Shown here in pieces: positions 40,187-47,228 of a stretch of 47,744 nucleotides of DNA. The DNA lies in NCBI GenBank assembly GCA_002372235.1, contig DFJI01000038.1:19468-67211 (forward strand), read 5' to 3'. The stretch comes from Prevotella sp. UBA3675 (GTDB lineage Bacteria > Bacteroidota > Bacteroidia > Bacteroidales > Bacteroidaceae). Positions within the stretch are counted from its first letter, which is position 1, and each line of letters begins with the position of its first letter. A program made the translations under genes and the position numbers. The notes under the pieces are model-generated. The model was given only the letters and a program-made list of their open reading frames with translations. It was not told where the DNA came from and did no database searches.

Positions 40187-40440
40187 GATGGAAAAGCGGC
40201 CTTTCCATCGATTTTTGTTCAGGATAAATGGCTTCAGGATTCGTCCAAGATGGTGACACGGTTCTGCCTAAATCGCAACACGATCTTGCCTAAATCAAAA
40301 AATGATCTGTTCTGAATCATTTTGTGATTTATCCTAAATCGCTGTGCGAAATAGCCTAAATCGCAGCGTGAAATAGCCTAAGCCATGCGGTGATTTGGCC
40401 TGCACCGCAATGGGAAATGTATCAAGAAAAATCGATGGAA
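40187..40440. repeat. Inverted-repeat-bounded element enclosing array B
   Basis: TTCCATCGATTTTT (40203-40216) and its perfect complement AAAAATCGATGGAA (40427-40440) enclose the 22-bp array B. The left arm also pairs locally: GATGGAAA (40187-40194) with TTTCCATC (40202-40209). The architecture, an outer inverted repeat with a hairpin-forming left arm around a 22-bp array, is the same as at 1935-2306, but the arm sequences are unrelated. The 577-bp gap 39882-40458 holds no credible gene. Confidence 0.7.
40266..40419. repeat. 22-bp periodic array B (seven units)
   Basis: Units begin GCCTAAATC or variants at 40266, 40288, 40310, 40332, 40354, 40376 and 40398, all exactly 22 bp apart. Cores include ATCGCAACACGAT, ATCAAAAAATGAT, ATCATTTTGTGAT and ATCGCTGTGCGAA. 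Units share CCTAAATCGC with array A. The inner bases at positions 4 and 10 of the 13-bp dyad are A/T in some units and G/C in others. Confidence 0.85.
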
Positions 40441-40458
40441 TGGGAAAAAATAAGAAAG

Positions 40459-42039
40459 CTAACCTTCGTTAGCTGACATGCGGATGTATTCGGATGGGGT
40501 GAGACCCACTTCGCGCTTGAAAGCATTGATGAAGGCGGTGCGCGACTTGAATCCCACGCTGGTGGCTATGCCTTCGATGGTGATGTTGGAGTATTGTTCG
40601 CGTTCGTCGCTGATGCGGCGGCATGCTTCGCGTATGCGGAACTTGGCCAGTACGTTGCTGAACGTCATTCCGTAGCGCTCGTTGATGACTTGCGAGACGT
40701 AAGTGGTGTTCGAATCGGCCAGTTTGGCCAGACTGCTCAGGTTGAAGTCCTGCTGGCAGATGGCTCTGGCGTCGCTCAGTATCTCCTCGATGCGGAAGGA
40801 GAGGGTCTCCTTCTGACTGGTGTTCAGGCTGCTGTGGCTGTACTTGTTTTCCACAGTCTCCTGCTTCAGTGTCAGTTGGTACTTCTCGTAGAGGCTTCGG
40901 TTGCGGGCTTGCAGCTCGCGATTCTTCCGCCAGAGCAGAATGGCCGAGATCACTACGACCAGCAGAATGATGATGGCAGCCAGCAGAGCATACTGCTGCA
41001 GCAGACGTACTTCGGCCATCTCTTTGGCTTTGTCTTCTTTCTTGCGCAGCTCGTTGATGTAGTTCAGCTCGCCAATGTTGGCTAAGTGTGAGTGTTGGCT
41101 TTCCTCCATCTTCTCTAAATAGAGCATGCGGTAGTGCTGCTGCAGGTCCTGATTGCCCGTTTGCTCGTAGCACTTCGCCAACTGCTTGCAAATCTTGGCC
41201 GAAGCGTCTTCCACGCTTTTCTCAATTGATATTTTCAGCGCTTTTTCCAAATAGGCCGCCTCGTTAGCATAGCCGTTTTCTAAGTTGTAGGTCTTAGCAA
41301 TGCTGATGTAGGAAGAGAGTGTGTCGCGTTCGGCTCCCCACTGTGCGCTCACCACGGGCAGTTGCTGCATGAAGTAGTTGCGGGCCTCGGCATACTGCCC
41401 CTGCTGTATGTGCCGAATGCCCTTGAATTGCAGTCGGATGTAAGCCAGGTCGGGGGTGGAGTCGGGTATCTCGGGCGAGAAGATCTTCTCGTATTTGGAA
41501 AGGTCGAGGGCGTGGTTCTGGTTGGCCAGATTGAAGAAAGCGGTGGTCAGCAGCTCCCAGTTCTTGCTTTCGAAAGCCTTGTCTATGCACTGGTTGAAGA
41601 TGTCGGTGGCCTGCTGCGAGAACGACTGCGAGTCGTAGCTCTCGCCATAGTCGTTGAGCAGGTCGCCCAGATTGACGAGCACCAGCGGCAACAGCTCGTC
41701 GTAGTCGAGCTCTTCGCACAGGTCGTAGGCGCGAATCAGGTAGCTGTAGGCTTGCACATAGTCGAAATAGAAGAACTTATAGACGCAGCCGCAGTTGTTG
41801 AGCGCGCGGATGCACGCTTCGGCATCCTGGCCGCGCCGGTGACCCTCGTAGCGCTCGCTCACGATGGTGAAGCAGGCCAGGGCCTTGCTGGGCACGCGCT
41901 GCTCGAAAAAGTTGCGCCCCCGTTCCATCAGCACAGCCGAGGGCAACTGCGACAGCGAGTCGTAGTCCTCGATGGCATTCTGCGCATTCAGCAACAGGGT
42001 GCATACGGCTAATAACAAGGTGATGATAAAACGGTGCAT
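40459..42039 (-). CDS. Membrane-anchored TPR-AraC transcriptional regulator
   Basis: 526 residues from ATG 42039. An N-terminal signal anchor (FIITLLLAVCTLLLNAQ) leads to a sensor region of TPR-like helical repeats (about 40-330), one transmembrane helix (about 345-367, YALLAAIIILLVVVISAILL), a short coiled linker, and a cytoplasmic AraC-type double HTH (about 420-520, with DFNLSSLAKLADSNTTYVSQ and ATSVGFKSRTAFINAFKREV then GLTPSEYIR). This one-piece layout is common in Bacteroidales and senses a periplasmic cue. It lies directly upstream of the four secreted-protein genes in the same direction and is their obvious candidate controller. The upstream extension to 42090 crosses its -7 box. Confidence 0.85.
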   Translation of the reverse strand: MHRFIITLLLAVCTLLLNAQNAIEDYDSLSQLPSAVLMERGRNFFEQRVPSKALACFTIVSERYEGHRRGQDAEACIRALNNCGCVYKFFYFDYVQAYSYLIRAYDLCEELDYDELLPLVLVNLGDLLNDYGESYDSQSFSQQATDIFNQCIDKAFESKNWELLTTAFFNLANQNHALDLSKYEKIFSPEIPDSTPDLAYIRLQFKGIRHIQQGQYAEARNYFMQQLPVVSAQWGAERDTLSSYISIAKTYNLENGYANEAAYLEKALKISIEKSVEDASAKICKQLAKCYEQTGNQDLQQHYRMLYLEKMEESQHSHLANIGELNYINELRKKEDKAKEMAEVRLLQQYALLAAIIILLVVVISAILLWRKNRELQARNRSLYEKYQLTLKQETVENKYSHSSLNTSQKETLSFRIEEILSDARAICQQDFNLSSLAKLADSNTTYVSQVINERYGMTFSNVLAKFRIREACRRISDEREQYSNITIEGIATSVGFKSRTAFINAFKREVGLTPSEYIRMSANEG

Positions 42040-42087
42040 GTTCCTCTGTAAAGGTGTCTTTTTAAGCGGTGAAAATCCGATTGACTG

Positions 42088-42095
42088 CAAAAGTA
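42088..42095 (-). promoter_or_regulatory. -7 box for the TPR-AraC regulator gene
   Basis: Minus-strand TACTTTTG fits TAnnTTTG and lies 48 bp before the ATG at 42039. It is back to back with the plus-strand promoter at 42140. Confidence 0.5.
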
Positions 42096-42139
42096 CGAAA
42101 AATATCTGACATTTGTTTTCTTTAATTGTAATTTTTCAC

Positions 42140-42147
42140 TACCTTTG
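42140..42147 (+). promoter_or_regulatory. -7 box for the PASTA-rluD-ddl-acyltransferase unit
   Basis: TACCTTTG fits the consensus; a TTTG at 42112-42115 lies 24 bp upstream, a little far for a -33. The leader to the ATG at 42209 would be about 55 nt. Confidence 0.55.
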
Positions 42148-42208
42148 TGGCAAATTCGTGAAGGCCGGCTTCAACTGGAGACGTGCCAAGAGAAACAAGC
42201 TGAGAGTA

Positions 42209-42856
42209 ATGGATATAAAAGTGTTTTTGGGAAAGTTTGCGAGCAAGTTCCTCTGGGGTAACCTCATCGCAATGGCGATTGTCGTGTTGGCACTCTTCAT
42301 CGGCGTGCAGTTTGCACTGGCAATCTATACACATCACGGCGAGGGAATAGAGGTGCCCAACCTGTATGGCGTGAACTACGACGATGCCGTGGAGCAGATG
42401 GAAAAGAACGGCGTGTTTGTCGTGGCTTCCGACACGGGCTATAACAAACGGCTGGAACCCAACTGCATCCTGGTGCAGACCCCCGGTGCCGGTACCAAGG
42501 TGAAAGAGGGCCGGATCATCTACGTAACCATCAATTCGTCTTCAACGCCGAAAGTGAAAATCCCCGATATCATCGATAATACCAGCTACCGTGAGGCACA
42601 GGCCCGACTGACGGCTATCGGCTTCCACCTGTTGGAACCAAAGACCATCGAGGGCGAGCGCGACTGGGTGTATGGAGTCATGGCCAACAACAAGTCGCTG
42701 CAGAATGGCGACCTGGTGTCGATCGAGACTCCCATCGTGCTGGTCATTGGCAGCGGTATCAAGGATGAGGATGTGGAAGGCGACATGCTCGACGTGCCCG
42801 ACTCGCTGGGCGATGAGGTCGATGACTTCGAAGAGGTGACCGAACCATTACATTAA
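42209..42856 (+). CDS. PASTA domain membrane protein
   Basis: 215 residues from ATG 42209. One membrane helix (about 17-40, LIAMAIVVLALFIGVQFALAI) is followed by two or three PASTA repeats: EVPNLYGVNYDDAVEQMEKN near residue 48 and KIPDIIDNTSYREAQARLTA near residue 113, ending in an acidic tail. PASTA domains bind peptidoglycan fragments in kinases and PBPs; here there is no kinase or transpeptidase domain. The arrangement with RluD-type and Ddl genes is common in Bacteroidota and suggests a cell-wall link. The longer reading from 42113 would start before the promoter. Confidence 0.85.
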   Translation: MDIKVFLGKFASKFLWGNLIAMAIVVLALFIGVQFALAIYTHHGEGIEVPNLYGVNYDDAVEQMEKNGVFVVASDTGYNKRLEPNCILVQTPGAGTKVKEGRIIYVTINSSSTPKVKIPDIIDNTSYREAQARLTAIGFHLLEPKTIEGERDWVYGVMANNKSLQNGDLVSIETPIVLVIGSGIKDEDVEGDMLDVPDSLGDEVDDFEEVTEPLH

Positions 42857-42887
42857 TATAATAAGAGACGATACTGACACTGTAGAG

Positions 42888-44003
42888 ATGATGGATGCCG
42901 ACGAACTGAGAGACGACATGGACATGCTGGACGACCCCGAGCTGCAGGTGATGGCAGACGAGGCGGCTCCTGACGGACAGCTCTACGAGCACTTCCGAAT
43001 GGAGGTGGATCGCGGACAAGTGCCCCTGCGCATTGACAAGTATCTGTCGGAGCACATGCAGCATCAGACCCGTAACCGCATTCAGGCAGCTGCTGAGGCT
43101 GGATTCATTCACGTGTGTACTGCCGATGAACAGCGGCGCGGGATGCCCGGCAAACCGGTGAAGAGCAACTATAAGGTGCGACCGGGCGATGTGGTGACAC
43201 TCATGCTCGACCGTCCGCACTTCGACACAACCATCGAGCCCGAGGATATACCGCTCGACGTGCGCTATGAGGACGATGCGCTGATGGTCATCTATAAGCC
43301 TGCTGGAATGGTGGTGCATCCGGGCTGCGGCAACTTCCACGGCACGCTCGTGCATGCCATCGCCTGGCATCTGCGCAATCTGCCTTCCTATGACCCTAAC
43401 GATCCGCAAGTGGGACTGGTCCACCGCATTGACAAGGATACCAGCGGACTGCTCGTCGTGGCGAAGACTCCCGAGGCGAAGACTTCGCTGGGCAAGCAGT
43501 TCTTCCATCACGAGACGCATCGCAGCTATGTGGCACTGGTGTGGGGCAACTTCGTGGAGGACGAAGGCCGCATCGAAGGCAATATAGGGCGCGACGTGAG
43601 AGACCGGCTGCGCATGGATGTGTTTCCGCCCGATTCTGATACGGGCAAGCCTGCCGTCACACACTACCGTGTGCTGGAGCGCTACGGCTACACCACGCTT
43701 GTGGAATGTAGGCTTGAGACGGGGCGCACCCATCAGATTCGCGCCCACATGAAGCATATCGGTCATCCGCTCTTTGCCGACGAGCGCTACGGTGGCTGCG
43801 AGATTCTGCGCGGTGAGCGCACGGCCAGCTACAAGGCATATATCCAGAACTGCTTCAAGCTCTGTCCGCGACAGATGTTGCATGCCCGCACATTGGGATT
43901 CAAGCATCCCGTGACGGGTGAGCAGATGGATTTCACCAGCGACCTGCCCGCCGACATGCTGGCCGTCATCGAGAAATGGCGCAAGCGCCTGAAAGGATCA
44001 TAG
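42888..44003 (+). CDS. rluD: RluA/RluD family 23S rRNA pseudouridine synthase
   Basis: 371 residues. An acidic N-terminal leader of about 40 residues is followed by an S4 RNA-binding domain (RIDKYLSEHMQHQTRNRIQA through KVRPGDVV) and the catalytic domain with HRIDKDTSGLLVVAK, in which Asp182 is the catalytic residue. VECRLETGRTHQIRAHMKHI and HPLFADERYGG also fit. It should convert uridines in helix 69 or similar of 23S rRNA; the exact sites are an inference from the RluD-like domain order. It lies 31 bp after the PASTA gene. Confidence 0.85.
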   Translation: MMDADELRDDMDMLDDPELQVMADEAAPDGQLYEHFRMEVDRGQVPLRIDKYLSEHMQHQTRNRIQAAAEAGFIHVCTADEQRRGMPGKPVKSNYKVRPGDVVTLMLDRPHFDTTIEPEDIPLDVRYEDDALMVIYKPAGMVVHPGCGNFHGTLVHAIAWHLRNLPSYDPNDPQVGLVHRIDKDTSGLLVVAKTPEAKTSLGKQFFHHETHRSYVALVWGNFVEDEGRIEGNIGRDVRDRLRMDVFPPDSDTGKPAVTHYRVLERYGYTTLVECRLETGRTHQIRAHMKHIGHPLFADERYGGCEILRGERTASYKAYIQNCFKLCPRQMLHARTLGFKHPVTGEQMDFTSDLPADMLAVIEKWRKRLKGS

Positions 44004-44019
44004 TTCCCCTCCCAGCCGA

Positions 44020-44076
44020 GTCCCAATTAGTCCCACTCAGTCCCAGCACAGTCCCAGCCTGTCCCAGTTAGTCCCC
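44020..44076. repeat. GTCCCA repeats with a 10-bp period
   Basis: GTCCC begins at 44020, 44030, 44040, 44051, 44061 and 44071: five steps of 10, 10, 11, 10 and 10 bp, close to one DNA helical turn. The four bases between are variable. The array fills most of the gap between the RluD-type gene and ddl and may affect their co-expression. Confidence 0.85.
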
Positions 44077-44105
44077 CAAAAAGAAAAACCTCTTAACGAT
44101 ACAAT

Positions 44106-45095
44106 ATGAAACAACAGAAAAGAAACATTGCCATCGTCTGTGGTGGCGACTCATCGGAGCACGACGTATCACTGCGCTCTGCACAAGGTATCTATTCCTT
44201 CATTGACAAAGAGCGCTACAATGCCTTTATCGTAGATGTGAAAGGCACGAACTGGCTGGTGGAGCTGCCCGACGGGACAACCTCACGCATCAACCTGAAC
44301 GACTTCTCTTATAAGATGAATGAGCAGACTTGCTTCTTCGACTATGCCTACATCACCATTCACGGCACCCCAGGCGAGAATGGAATCATGCAGGGCTACT
44401 TCGATCTGGTGGGGATTCCCTACTCAACGAGCGACGTCCTGGTGGAGGCCATGACCTTCAATAAGTTCGTGCTCAACCAGTATCTGCGTGGCTATGGCGT
44501 GAGAGTGGCCGAGAGCGTGCTGGTGCGTCGCGGACAGGATCAGCTGATTGATAAGAAGAAAATCATCGATACCGTGGGCATGCCCTGCTTCGTGAAGCCT
44601 GCCAACGATGGCTCGTCGTTTGGCGTGTCGAAGGTGAAGAAGCCCGATCAGCTGGCTGCTGCCTTGCGCGTGGCCATGATGGAGAGCGACGAAGTGATGG
44701 TGGAGTCCTTCCTGGAAGGAACTGAGATCACGGTGGGCTGCTATAAGACAAAGGAGAAGGAGGTGGTGTTCCCTATCACAGAGGTGGTCACGAAGAATGA
44801 GTTCTTCGACTATGATGCCAAGTATAACGGACAGGTAGAGGAGATTACACCCGCCCGCATCTCGCCTGAGCTGTCGGAACGTGCACAGAAGCTCACATCT
44901 GCCATCTACGACATCCTGCACTGCCGGGGCATCATACGCATCGACTATATTATCTCGCCCGAAGGCGATATTACCATGCTCGAAATCAATACGACACCGG
45001 GCATGACGGCTACCAGCTTCATTCCGCAGCAAGTGCGGGCTGCAGGACTGAGCATGGGCGACGTGCTGACAGATATTATTGAGAATCAGTTCTGA
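44106..45095 (+). CDS. ddl: D-alanine--D-alanine ligase
   Basis: A 329-residue ATP-grasp ligase that makes the D-Ala-D-Ala end of the peptidoglycan stem peptide. Visible marks: IVCGGDSSEHDVSLRSAQG at the N-terminus, HGTPGENGIMQGYFDLVGIP, the ATP-binding PCFVKPANDGSSFGVSKV, and the magnesium-binding MLEINTTPGMTATSF. A conserved Tyr (IPYSTSDVL) sits in the omega-loop neighbourhood. It follows the GTCCCA repeat block and precedes the acyltransferase by 29 bp. Confidence 0.93.
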   Translation: MKQQKRNIAIVCGGDSSEHDVSLRSAQGIYSFIDKERYNAFIVDVKGTNWLVELPDGTTSRINLNDFSYKMNEQTCFFDYAYITIHGTPGENGIMQGYFDLVGIPYSTSDVLVEAMTFNKFVLNQYLRGYGVRVAESVLVRRGQDQLIDKKKIIDTVGMPCFVKPANDGSSFGVSKVKKPDQLAAALRVAMMESDEVMVESFLEGTEITVGCYKTKEKEVVFPITEVVTKNEFFDYDAKYNGQVEEITPARISPELSERAQKLTSAIYDILHCRGIIRIDYIISPEGDITMLEINTTPGMTATSFIPQQVRAAGLSMGDVLTDIIENQF

Positions 45096-45124
45096 TGAAT
45101 TAAGAAAGCAGAAATACGTAATTG

Positions 45125-46387
45125 ATGGGTAAGTCTAATCATAATTCTCAATCCTCAATCCTCAATTCTCAATTTGACGAGATTCGCCCTTATGAGCCTG
45201 AGGAGATGAAGCAGGCTTTCGAGGACATGCTGAACGACCGACAGTTCAATATGGTGCTGAAGGGATTCGCTCCTTGGTTGCCGAGAAACATTCGGAACGG
45301 GCTGATGCGAATGGCCTTCATAGGCGTGAAGACACCGCTCGACTTCCAGATGCGCTTCATGAAGCCTGTCGTCAAATACATCATACGTAAGCACACCGAT
45401 GGCTGTACCTTCGATGACGGTACACTGAGAGATGGAAGCAAAGGGCATAACGCCCAGCTTCCACCTCTCCGTGACGTTCATTCCCGATACACCTTCCTTT
45501 CTAATCATCGTGACATCGTGCTCGACTCGGCCTTGCTTGACGTGAAACTGGTGGAGGCAGGGCATGAGACTACTGTGGAGATTGGCATCGGCGACAATCT
45601 GCTTATTTATCCGTGGATCAAGCGGTTGGTGCGCATGAATAAAGCCTTCACCGTCAGACGAGGACTCTCGCCCAAGGAAATGTTGCGCTCCAGTCAGCTT
45701 ATGAGCAGTTATATTCATTATGCTGTCACACAGAAACATGAGAACATCTGGATTGCGCAGCGCGAAGGCCGTGCCAAGGATTCTGACGACCGCACGCAGG
45801 AAGCGGTGCTGAAGATGCTCGCGATGGGAGGACTGAGTGAAACGCAGGGTGCTGCCGACGGCACTGCGGCAATCATCGAATCTTTGCGCGAGCTGAACAT
45901 TGTGCCGCTCACCATCAGCTATGAGTTTGACCCTTGCGACTACCTGAAGGCTCAGGAGTTCCAGCAGAAACGAGACTTGCCCCAGTTCAAAAAGAGCCGA
46001 CAGGACGATCTGGACAATATGAAAACGGGCATCTTCGGCTATAAGGGACGGGTGCACTATCATTGCGGACGACCCGTGAACGAATGGATTGACGAACTGG
46101 CCGGACTGCCGCGCAATGAGTTTTATGCCGAACTGAGCCAGCGCATCGACAAGGAGATTCATGCCGGCTATCGCATCTTCCCGAACAACTACATCGCACT
46201 CGACGAATTGAACGGCACGAACCGCTATGCCGACCATTATACGGAGGCCGATAAACAGCGATTTGAACGATACTTGCAGCAGCAGATTGACAAGGTGAGA
46301 CTGTCCGACAAGGATGTGCCTTTCCTGCGCAAGATGCTCATTACCATGTATGAGAATCCTCTGAGAAACTATCTGAACGCGAAATAA
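45125..46387 (+). CDS. 1-acyl-glycerol-3-phosphate acyltransferase-like protein
   Basis: 420 residues from ATG 45125. The PlsC-type active site is SNHRDIVLDSALL, with the HX4D pair; a second acceptor-side block reads IWIAQREGRAKDSDDRTQEA, and VPLTISYEFDPCDYLKA fits the later motif. It should acylate a lysophospholipid or related envelope lipid at the inner membrane. The N-terminal tail (NHNSQSSILNSQF) is encoded by a 7-bp tandem repeat, and residues about 101-116 by a hairpin, so both look like in-frame insertions. The start precedes the conserved FDEIRPYEPEEM. Its 3' end is duplicated downstream. Confidence 0.8.
   Translation: MGKSNHNSQSSILNSQFDEIRPYEPEEMKQAFEDMLNDRQFNMVLKGFAPWLPRNIRNGLMRMAFIGVKTPLDFQMRFMKPVVKYIIRKHTDGCTFDDGTLRDGSKGHNAQLPPLRDVHSRYTFLSNHRDIVLDSALLDVKLVEAGHETTVEIGIGDNLLIYPWIKRLVRMNKAFTVRRGLSPKEMLRSSQLMSSYIHYAVTQKHENIWIAQREGRAKDSDDRTQEAVLKMLAMGGLSETQGAADGTAAIIESLRELNIVPLTISYEFDPCDYLKAQEFQQKRDLPQFKKSRQDDLDNMKTGIFGYKGRVHYHCGRPVNEWIDELAGLPRNEFYAELSQRIDKEIHAGYRIFPNNYIALDELNGTNRYADHYTEADKQRFERYLQQQIDKVRLSDKDVPFLRKMLITMYENPLRNYLNAK
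45146..45173. repeat. 7-bp tandem repeat in the acyltransferase 5' end
   Basis: Four units TCTCAAT / CCTCAAT / CCTCAAT / TCTCAAT run head to tail just after the start codon and are translated as part of SQSSILNSQ. Seven is not a multiple of three, so a change in copy number would shift the frame right after the start, a possible on/off switch. Confidence 0.8.
45427..45469. repeat. In-frame hairpin inside the acyltransferase gene
   Basis: GAGAGATGGAAGC (45427-45439) pairs with GCTTCCACCTCTC (45457-45469) with one mismatch, and GGGC (45443-45446) with GCCC (45452-45455) inside. It codes for part of DGTLRDGSKGHNAQLPPLRD, located just upstream of the strand that leads into the SNHRDIVLD active site. 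This is the second gene in the window with an inverted repeat kept in frame. Confidence 0.65.
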
Positions 46388-46467
46388 TCACCCTGTATGA
46401 GAATCCTCTGAGAAACTACCTGAATGCGAAATAATCACCCTGTATGAGAATCCTCTGAGAAGAACTA
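46347..46467. repeat. 47-bp tandem duplication of the acyltransferase 3' end
   Basis: Copies start at 46347, 46394 and 46441, each beginning TGTATGAGAATCCTCTGAGA. The first is coding (MYENPLRNYLNAK and stop), the second is complete, the third is partial with a 2-bp insertion and runs into the leader of the NigD-like gene. The repeat therefore fills the whole gap between the two genes. Confidence 0.9.
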
Positions 46468-46472
46468 CTAAA

Positions 46473-47144
46473 ATGAAAAAGATATTACTCGTAACCATCT
46501 GTTGCTTAGCGGCACTCACCGCCTGCACCATCGACACATACGAAAAAGGAGATGGCGAATACTCTAATGTGCAAGGTGACTTCGCCCTGTTGCATGCCAA
46601 TAGTGCGAAGATGATTGACTATGTGGAACTGGACGATGGAGAGCGGCTGAACTTGAAAGAGCCAATGGCTAAGCAGTGGGTGAACAAGGCTGACACGTTC
46701 TATCGCAGTGTATTGTTTTATAAGAAAAACGGCGATTTAATCGAAGTGGTCAGTGCCGTGCAGGTGAGTGAAATGAATATTCTCAGTGCTGATACCTTGA
46801 AGAAGCGTAAGATTGAGGTAAAGACTGATCCATTGAAATTGGAGAGTGTGTGGGTGAGCAAGAACAAGCAATATATGAATGCCAGCATCTACCTGAAAAC
46901 AGGCTCGACTACCGATGAAACCGCCATTCATCTCTTGGGATTGGTGGCCGACTCCTTGTATAGGAATGCTGATAACTCGATTGTGCTATGCCTGCGATTG
47001 CTACACGATCAGGGAGGCATGCCTGAGTATTATTCCGTGAACACGTACTTCAGTCTGCCGTTGAGAAGCCTCCCGGTTGACAGTATTCGCCTCACGGTCA
47101 ATACGTATGAGGGTGAAGTGACTAAATCTCTTTCCATCCGGTAG
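46473..47144 (+). CDS. NigD-like lipoprotein
   Basis: 223 residues with a lipoprotein signal (LLVTICCLAALTAC, Cys18). After a short linker, an OB-like domain (about 32-110, DFALLHANSAKMIDYVELDD) and a beta-sandwich domain (about 112-223, LKLESVWVSKNKQYMNASIY and RLTVNTYEGEV) fit the two-domain NigD-like family of Bacteroidales lipoproteins, whose role is unknown. The family call is by pattern and is moderate. Its leader derives from the duplicated acyltransferase end, and its stop codon lies in the first unit of the 22-bp repeat that follows. Confidence 0.6.
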   Translation: MKKILLVTICCLAALTACTIDTYEKGDGEYSNVQGDFALLHANSAKMIDYVELDDGERLNLKEPMAKQWVNKADTFYRSVLFYKKNGDLIEVVSAVQVSEMNILSADTLKKRKIEVKTDPLKLESVWVSKNKQYMNASIYLKTGSTTDETAIHLLGLVADSLYRNADNSIVLCLRLLHDQGGMPEYYSVNTYFSLPLRSLPVDSIRLTVNTYEGEVTKSLSIR

Positions 47145-47228
47145 TCAGTTCCTTCGCATCTAGTAGTCAGTTCCTTCGCATCCGGTAGTCAGTTCCTTCG
47201 CATCCGGTAGTCAGCTTCTGAATCAATT
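47136..47228. repeat. 22-bp tandem duplication of the maturase 3' end
   Basis: GTAGTCAGTTCCTTCGCATC units start at 47141, 47163 and 47185, with a further copy of GTAGTCAG at 47207. They match the last codons of the minus-strand maturase gene (QELTTRWRR region, 47226-47250) apart from one missing base. The first unit overlaps the NigD-like stop. Despite the same length, the sequence is unrelated to the ATC-N7-GAT arrays. Confidence 0.85.

Noticed and set aside
47141..47228. Fourth member of the ATC-N7-GAT 22-bp array family
   Set aside because: The unit is 22 bp long but derives from the maturase 3' end and has neither the AAATCG core nor the dyad.
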